Source: Pagrus major
Taxonomy: Eukaryota; Chordata; Actinopteri; Spariformes; Sparidae
Length of the DNA: 64,000 nucleotides
Assembly: GCF_040436345.1 (NCBI RefSeq)
Contig: NC_133223.1
Location: 29,623,493 to 29,687,492 of the forward strand
Direction of reading: 5' to 3'
Made by a program: the position numbers and the translations under genes. Below are positions 58,024 through 64,000 of the stretch, piece after piece (within the stretch, counting starts at the first letter, position 1; each line of letters begins with the position of its first letter). The notes beneath the pieces were generated by a model that did not search any database, had not been told where the DNA came from, and worked only from the letters and a program-made list of their open reading frames with translations.

Positions 58024-59829
58024 CCTTTCTTTACTTTCTGTCAGCGATCAATGCTCGTAAAAAAACACTTTTTGGAAACATGGGCATCCCGTTGACGAAC
58101 CGCACCGCGCTGTAATGTCATGAGGAGGAGAGGTGAGGGTGCAAACAGCCCAATGACTCTGTCAACAGCCCAGATGAGCCCAGTGGTGGCCCATTTTATA
58201 GAATGAGGCGTGTGGCCAAAACCTTTGTGGTTCCCACCTACTTATCTAGTTGCTGACAAGCTGCTAAAACTCCTGAGTGACAGCCGAACCTCTCTGCTAC
58301 ACCTCGAAATGTCTTAAATCATTCAGGGCTGATGACTCTGCCTCTCTCTGTGTGTGTCTTTCTCTCTTTTCTCTCTCTCTCTCTCAAGCACACTGCAGCT
58401 TTTAGTGGTAATCCGACTCCTTGGGGTAGCCTGGAGACCTCCATCTATCTGAAATTGCGCTTAAAGAGGACAAGAAGTTTGTGGAGTGGCACCTCATTGC
58501 TTTTCCATATAAGATGATCTATAAACTGTGCGTTTCCCCCCTCATGGGTAGATTTCACCTCTCTAACACTGATATTGGAAAGGCGTATAAAAAAGGATGG
58601 AAACAGAGGAGGTTTGACAGACACTTGTTACAGCAGGAGGATATTAAAGGCGGCAATCTGCAGAATAAGCTCCACTTAGAGGGTTTCCCACATTTTCCCT
58701 CTTAATATCCCTTATCGTGGAGCGCACGGAGCGCTTTTCAGGAAGTTTGAGGCGGTGAAATATCTGAAAATAAGTGCGCTTTACAGTCAGCACTGCTTTG
58801 TAAAGGCAAATGTTTTAGATTAGGAGCTGCCTGGATGCTTGTCAGCCTTCTCTTCGGTCGTGCTGGAACCGCAGTTTGACAGCCGCTGTCCCGCACTGGA
58901 GGAGATCAGCCGGGACGCCGCATGTGCGTAACGGAGCGTCGAGCCCGCCCGCAACAGATGAGCGAGCCAGCCACCCGGCCACACAACCCCCCAAAACGAT
59001 GAAAAATCATAATGAACAGCACCATCAGTGTCCTTCAGCGTGGATGCGGACACAACCCCAATGCGCGTTTACTGTCCCCACGCAGACCCGAGAGCAGCGG
59101 AGGGGAGGAATAAGCTCCTGCAGGCAGTTTAATCAAGGCGGGTGGATAAAAGTTAATCAGATGGCACCTCAAACCATCTGTCAAACAAACGGTCTGTCAG
59201 AGAGCAGCGGTACCGGCTACTGGTGCTCTGCAGGAGCGCGTCTACACGCCTAGGTGAGGAGGGAACCACCTGGGGTCCCCTGGAGGAGGAGGCAGCGATC
59301 ACAAGACTGATTCTGTCTACAGATAATACTCTTTTTTTGCACACAGTGGATCCCCACATGGGACAAGACATCATCAAAGAAGAAGACCCTGCTGTCATTT
59401 TTTTTTTTTTTTTTTTGCAATCAAACCCTGCAGCCACATTATGAAGTTTGCTCCATGAAGCATGCATTCAGCCAGCCGGCCGGTGCGCGTCTTACCTATG
59501 GGCGGGTGAGCAGGTTTGTATCCTTTCTCGTTGGTGCACACTCCCCTGCCGTGGAGAAGGGCGTGCAGGGGTTTCTCCTCCCCGCTCCTCGGCAGGCAGC
59601 GGAGGCCCTGGGTGCACGTCCCGGTGTAAACGCCGCACGCCTGTCCCTCGGACAGGGCGCATGTTAGGCAGCAGCCGCAGCCCGGCTCCTTGACCAGCTG
59701 GCAGCCGACCGGGACCGGAGGGCACATGGACAGCGCCTTCTGGTCACAAGGCTCGCACGGCACGTATGAGCCCAAGCACCCGGACAGCCCCAAGATAAAT
59801 GTCACCAAGAGGCAAAAACTCAGAAACAT
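49872..59829 (-). CDS. igfbp5: Insulin-like growth factor binding protein 5, four exons, 265 aa
   Basis: This is a secreted IGF-binding protein that also binds extracellular matrix and heparin. Exons: 59829-59496, 51025-50817, 50696-50577, 50006-49872; total 798 nt, phases 1, 0, 0. The ATG has A at -3 and an in-frame TAA 21 nt upstream. Residues 1-20 are a signal peptide. The N-domain (about 24-98) has all 12 cysteines, GCGCC, and EEKPLHALLHGRGVC as in IGFBP-5. The linker (about 99-181) is shorter than in mammals and carries a basic KEQKRKLGKQR patch. The thyroglobulin type-1 domain (184-256) has six cysteines, PNCDRKGFFKRKQ, the basic KPSRGRKRG motif at 223-231 that binds heparin and acts as a nuclear signal in mammals, and CWCV at 233-236. 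Teleosts have 5a and 5b; the copy is not resolved. Confidence 0.95.
50007..50816 (-). other. igfbp5: igfbp5 introns 3 (50007-50576) and 2 (50697-50816)
   Basis: Intron 3 is 570 bp and contains a short (GAA)n run at 50285-50310. Intron 2 is only 120 bp. Exon 3 lies between them. Confidence 0.85.
50577..50696 (-). CDS. igfbp5: igfbp5 exon 3 (start of thyroglobulin type-1 domain)
   Basis: The acceptor is TCGTTCCCCTGCAG|GGT and the donor is AAGCAG|GTGAGA. It has 40 codons in phase 0, from GPCRRKLDGIIQG to PNCDRKGFFKRKQ. Confidence 0.94.
50817..51025 (-). CDS. igfbp5: igfbp5 exon 2 (linker)
   Basis: The acceptor is TTGTCTCTGGTGCAG|AT and the donor is GAATTT|GTAAGT. It gives residues 112-181, starting DRESHEDAITTEITEE and ending PIDKHEPEF. 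Phase 1 in and phase 0 out fit both neighbours. Confidence 0.9.
51331..51480 (+). repeat. Dispersed repeat family G, fourth copy
   Basis: TTTTTAGCTCTGTTTTGGTC TCCATCAACTC is nearly identical to 24131-24160, and ATCTGTTGCTAACATTG and GGGGGTTTATCA follow in order. Confidence 0.5.
57007..57057. repeat. (TG)n microsatellite
   Basis: About 25 uninterrupted TG units in igfbp5 intron 1. Confidence 0.95.
57795..57830. repeat. Interrupted (TG)n microsatellite
   Basis: Two TG runs separated by TCCTTGAG, 130 bp from the long CA tract. Confidence 0.85.
57959..58021. repeat. Long (CA)n microsatellite
   Basis: About 31 uninterrupted CA units in igfbp5 intron 1. Confidence 0.95.
59496..59829 (-). CDS. 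igfbp5: igfbp5 exon 1 (signal peptide and N-domain)
   Basis: 111 codons plus one base, with donor CATAG|GTAAGA. It carries CEPCDQKALSMCPP, VKEPGCGCCLTCAL and the HALLHGRGVC end of the N-domain. The exon is GC-rich compared with its surroundings. Confidence 0.95.
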
Positions 59830-62107
59830 TGTTGGTGCTCTCTTCAGTTATAGCATAAAAAAACCTCAAATGCGAAGAGGAGGGGAAAAAGTAGACTGGT
59901 CTAATGAGCACAATGCCTCAGTCAGATAATCCGATTTTTTTTAAAGCTAAAGCCAAGAGTCTTTATCCAAGAGTGTTGCTATCTATTTAAAAAAAAAAAA
60001 AAAACACACACACATTCATTTACAGGCTTTGCGCCGTGCACCGCGCATAAAAAAAAACAGTTAAAATGAACAGTTTCAGATATATGTTTCTATGATTTTC
60101 TCCCGAGATATTATTGTCCTCCTGCAGGAGCAAAAGGCAGTTCTCTCCCTGCTGCTGCACAAAATCTCAAAACTTCTCTTCCCCCTTCAGTTTGGACTCC
60201 CAGTACTTTCTCCACCACAAGTTTTCAGAGCAGACTGATCAACTTGAGAGCTGCCTTGCCTTTTTAAAAACAGCCGAGCCCAAACCCCTAACTATGAATA
60301 CGCTAAACAGCAGGGAAGGGAGGCGCACTTGTTCCACGGCTTGGCAGGCGGCCAAACATTTTTTTTTTTTTTTTCTTCTCCAGCAGCAGGAGGATCGCTC
60401 TTTCACCCTGAAGGCTGAACTGATGCCGAGGTGCAAGAGGCAGAGAGAGAGTAGAGAGATCCAAACATTTTCAGGCTTTCACTGCCTATAGAAACCCCTC
60501 ACAGAGATGTTGGAGCTGCAGCACGCTGCAACAAATGTCACTCTTGCCACTCATTCAAACCTGAGATGAAAAACCTCTTGTAAAGTGTGAAATCATGTGC
60601 GTTTTCTCCCACTTTGACAGCCTGAGGTCAGTTCTCGGTGTCACAATCGTGGATTTTGAAAAGCTCCGATTCAAGTCTGAAGGAAAACTCATTTTCTTAC
60701 ATCACAATTTCTTCCCTGGCCACAGAGGATAAATCATCGGTAACCCCCCTGGCTTGAGTCATAAGTGCCTCATTGTCACGGAGGTTCAAGTGGAATATCC
60801 TTAGTAAGGAAAAGCAGGACCGTGTGGGAGCTTTGGCTGCTTTGCATTCACGGTTGGAACAGGAAGAAAGGGAAAAAAAAGGGATTTTGTCGCTTTACAT
60901 AGCCCCGGAACAACCAAACATGCACTCAATCATTCAGCAAAAGGAAAATTGGATTAGTCATTTTTTTTTTTTTTCCAATTTGCAGCTTTTTTTCCGCTGA
61001 GCTGATTGTTGCTGTTTGTTTCTGCTGAGATAACACTCTGCAGGGATACCTGCTCCTGCACCTGTTGCTTCCATTGGACACCATTTGTGTTACAAATGGA
61101 GCCAAAGGGGAAATCCACCAACATGCCTCCCTCCTTCCTCTCTCTCTGCTTCCTTTTTCTCAGAGCACAGGAACAGAGATGAGGGGAAAGGATGTCACGA
61201 ACTCTGAGATTTTGAAGCCTGACAACTTAAGTGCAACCGTGCTCTATTATTTTATAGCCTGTATGCAGAATAACCTGATTGCTTCAGCGTGTGTGTGCTC
61301 TGCCTCGCACCACATATGCGCTCTAAATCAGTCCCTCCACTCCCCCCCACCCCTCGGCTGTTATTTCCATCTCTGCAGCTTTCAGGGCAGATTTTTCTTC
61401 TTTAGTAATAGCGTGGTGTCAGGAAGCTATATCGCTTGTCCTTCCCAGATCCACTCACTGCTTGATAAATGGCCACAGCCATTTCCTAAACGTGGCTATC
61501 GTTTTACCTAACCCTGCATGTTGCAGGGCTGAGGATCCATAGAGGAGTGATTTACTCGCGTCGGTCGACCACTAGAAGGCACTGTTAGCAATGATAAGCT
61601 CAGTGGAGGAGCTCGCTCACATGTCCTCTGCAGAGAAATCAGAGAGATGACCACATCAACCCCACAGATTAATGTCATCAGAGCTTTTAAATGCACAGTA
61701 TAGCGCCGGAGTCCGTGTTTTCTGCTGTGTCGGTGCACACGGATCTAAAAATAAACATTCTCCATGGAATTAGTGAGTGGATAATTACATAATCTCACTT
61801 GTATGAAATTGAATTCACATGGGTATTTTCTTTGGCACGAGCCTCGTAAATGTGATTTGTTTTCACCACAACATTAGCGTGGCACATGTTTAGTGTTTCC
61901 TTCACTTCAACTCAGCCACGATTTCTATAAAACTGGCTTTACAGACGACGTCGAAGGGTTCCATAACCACCACTGTTTACATATCTGGACTGTTTCTTTT
62001 TTTCTTTCCATGGCTTCTCCTCTTCCTTTAACATGCCTCCATCCCCGCTATCACTTCCCCATCTTTTAACGCTTTCAGCAGTAAACATCTAGAGTTTTTT
62101 TCCCCAG

Positions 62108-62215
62108 AGTTCGACACAAAAGGGGGACGAGGTGGTCGCCAGTGAAACCAGCAGCACGGAGAGAACCAGTGATGGTGAAACTTCTCACCAGCCGGCTCCC
62201 GAGCAAAGCGCTGCG
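62108..62215 (+). other. Exon-like segment, 36 codons, phase 0 to 0 (unassigned)
   Basis: A strong acceptor (GAGTTTTTTTCCCCAG) is followed by 108 nt open in frame 1, then a perfect donor (GCG|GTGAGT). The peptide is polar and low in hydrophobics: SSTQKGDEVVASETSSTERT then SDGETSHQPAPEQSAA. I do not recognise it. It could be one exon of a plus-strand gene leaving the window, a non-coding RNA exon, or chance. Confidence 0.3.
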
Positions 62216-63289
62216 GTGAGTCAGCGTTCCCTCCAAAACCAACAGGAGCGGCAGAAAACCCAGCGAGAGCAAACTAAGACATAAATCTGAGCTCCTGTGG
62301 CCAAAAACCCCGAGCAGCGATAATGAACAGGATTAAGACAGTAAAGCAGTGTGGATTAATGATGCATCCACCAAATCTCAGCCGGGCATGGGGTGATGGA
62401 TGAAGAGAGAGGATGACAAATTACAAGGAAAATACGCTCCCAGTACGAGGATGTACACTGTTATACATGTTATCATCACCGAAAGGCACAAAATGTTCTC
62501 ATTCCCCTTTTTTCTCATCCTTTGCTCAATGCAAATCTCAATTCCCCGAAGATCAGTTCATGCATCAATCTGTCCGCTCCTCCCTCAGTCCCACCCTCCG
62601 TCTATCTGAAACAAAAACTAAGTTTGTGTAAATGAGTCTTTTGGGTGGTGGTTAAAAAAAACAAAAAAACACAGAAAAACCACATCTAAATGTCACAAGA
62701 CTCATCACCTGGCACTGCAACTCCCCAGACTGCTTCTCCTCAAATACTGGCTTTTTTCAACGCTCGCACAGCGGCCAGCATCCCAACACATCCCAGCAAC
62801 GGAGGCTTAAAGCTCTGCTTTCACTTCGAAACAGGACAGAGCCGAGCAGCATCGGTTACATAATTCTGTTGGTAGACTTTCTGTTGGATATCTGCTGAAA
62901 GGGGATGTACTGTATGGTGAGGGAGTAAAAGTGACCCCAGAGTCCACTTCCATCACTGTTGACGTAATTTCAATTCAAATAAGTTATACCTTGATGCCGA
63001 CGGGTACGTCTCCATTACTTCGTGTGCAAAGCAGCCTGAGAAGCGCAGCGTCATGCCTGGCTGACTTGCTTGGATCTCTTTTTTTTTCCCATTAATTGCG
63101 TTCATTGCCATTATTTCTGACTTTGTTGTGCTTTAACATCCCAAGTCTGCACAGGGTGTTTTATTTTGAAAATTTGCCGGATGCTGTCTTCCGTTCCTGC
63201 CTGAATAATCTTCTACAGTTTGTAATGATGCGTCATATATGTAATATATCTATGTATCCAATGTCATGAATGACAAAACTATGATCTTT

Positions 63290-63490
63290 TCCAAAACCCA
63301 ATCAAGTATTTTTGGCACCTAAACACAACCAAATGTTTTTTTCCTAAACCTACGCAAACGTACATAACATCATGTAAGTAATGCACATAAGTCCCTTACA
63401 TCATGTCATTATGGGAATGGTTTTATTAGTTTTTGTTGTTTTGGGAGTCAACGGCAAGTGATCTATTCTGTCATTTAGGTATGAGGACTT
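63290..63490 (+). repeat. Dispersed repeat family A fragment
   Basis: TTTTCCAAAACCCAATCAAG, TTTTTTCCTAAACCTACGCA and CTGTCATTTAGGTATGAGGA match modules at 10690-10770. Confidence 0.5.
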
Positions 63491-64000
63491 GTTGAACAAG
63501 TAGAGGCCGGCGAAAGAGAGAGATTCATTAGAATTATGCAAAAAAATCCTGCATTTACTGCCATTTAGTGTGAAAACCACAAATGTTAAACAATGCCGCT
63601 ATGTGACATTACTGCTGGGCGTCGTCTCAAGTGCAACCATCTTGAACGTATCTCAGGAAACAGGTGGTTTCACTACTGCTCTCCACAGCCGACTGAGGAG
63701 GACAATTTTAGCAAGAAAGAAGGGTTGGACCCATTGATGCCAGACTTCTCGCTGTAAAAAATTGAATTTGCAGCGCTTCGAGTCACTGTTGTCCTGCAGT
63801 CACTTCAGCAAAAACACACTAGACTCACTCTTATCTAAAACGAGTAGATCAGGGGAAAAGCTGCAAAGTAAAAAAGAAACAGAAAACAAGTGACTGGAGA
63901 CTGATCTCCCATCTCTGCATTTTATTCTTGCAGTTCTGAAACTTGTTTGATCCTCTAGCACGAACATGTGCTAAATGGAAAGCTATCCACACATGCAAAG

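Larger units (their letters stand above)
51026..59495 (-). other. igfbp5: igfbp5 intron 1
   Basis: An 8.5-kb intron with one family G copy, two long CA/TG tracts, a C-rich tract (57417-57443) and a 19-T run (59398-59416). 54000-56900 is largely free of recognisable repeats. No internal exon is supported. Confidence 0.8.
59830..64000. other. igfbp5 5' flank and intergenic DNA
   Basis: The first kilobase must hold the igfbp5 5'UTR and promoter. No canonical TATAAA on the minus strand is convincingly placed; a weak TTTAAAAA lies near 60262-60270. Poly-A/T runs are at 59988-60003 and 60360-60374. Further out lies an exon-like segment (62108-62215) and a family A copy (63290-63490). No other gene is supported. 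Confidence 0.5.

Noticed and set aside
62075..62272. Minus-strand frame beginning with a signal-peptide-like sequence
   Set aside because: Its first codon is TTG, not ATG, and the opposite strand shows the better exon structure.
1..64000. CRISPR arrays, operons, bacterial promoters, integrons or a prokaryotic-type defence system
   Set aside because: Gene structure, introns and repeats are those of a vertebrate nuclear genome; no direct-repeat/spacer arrays were seen, only microsatellites.

Overview
This window is vertebrate nuclear DNA, almost certainly from a spiny-rayed (percomorph-like) teleost. It has long introns with GT-AG junctions, dense (CA)n/(TG)n microsatellites and many short TTAA-bounded inverted-repeat elements of a type familiar from fish genomes. 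It also carries fish-like versions of vertebrate endocrine genes. No bacterial or organellar features were seen.

Layout: (1) 764-841 (+) is the terminal coding exon of an SLC4 anion exchanger, best matched to slc4a3 (AE3), followed by about 1 kb of 3'UTR ending near an AATAAA at 1838. (2) 7550-11062 (-) is a complete three-exon RAMP (receptor activity-modifying protein) gene of 147 codons. Its exons are too short or too spliced to appear as one long open frame. (3) 18086-37862 (+) is igfbp2 in four exons (267 aa). (4) 49872-59829 (-) is igfbp5 in four exons (265 aa). igfbp2 and igfbp5 converge tail to tail, as IGFBP2 and IGFBP5 do in human 2q35. ramp and igfbp2 are divergent (head to head, about 7 kb apart), and slc4a3 and ramp converge. 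All splice junctions of the three complete genes agree in phase: 1-2 then 0-0 for the IGFBPs, and 1 then 2 for ramp.

Functionally, igfbp2 and igfbp5 encode secreted proteins that bind insulin-like growth factors and set their bioavailability. RAMPs are single-pass chaperones and co-receptors for calcitonin-family GPCRs. AE3 is a plasma-membrane chloride/bicarbonate exchanger. The link between them is genomic: RAMP, IGFBP and SLC4A genes also share chromosome arms on human 2q, 7p and 17q, so this looks like a compact piece of an old vertebrate paralogon.

The remaining sequence is introns and intergenic DNA with mobile-element debris. This includes four or five TTAA-bounded inverted-repeat elements, a hAT-like element, a tRNA-derived SINE, a rearranged Ty3/Gypsy pol relic in igfbp2 intron 2 and a dispersed unclassified repeat family. 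A few quiet, complex stretches could be conserved regulatory DNA. The most useful hunt results are the ramp gene and its odd cytoplasmic tail, a Gypsy-derived in-frame pseudo-exon inside igfbp2, and an unassigned 36-codon phase-0 exon-like segment at 62108-62215.
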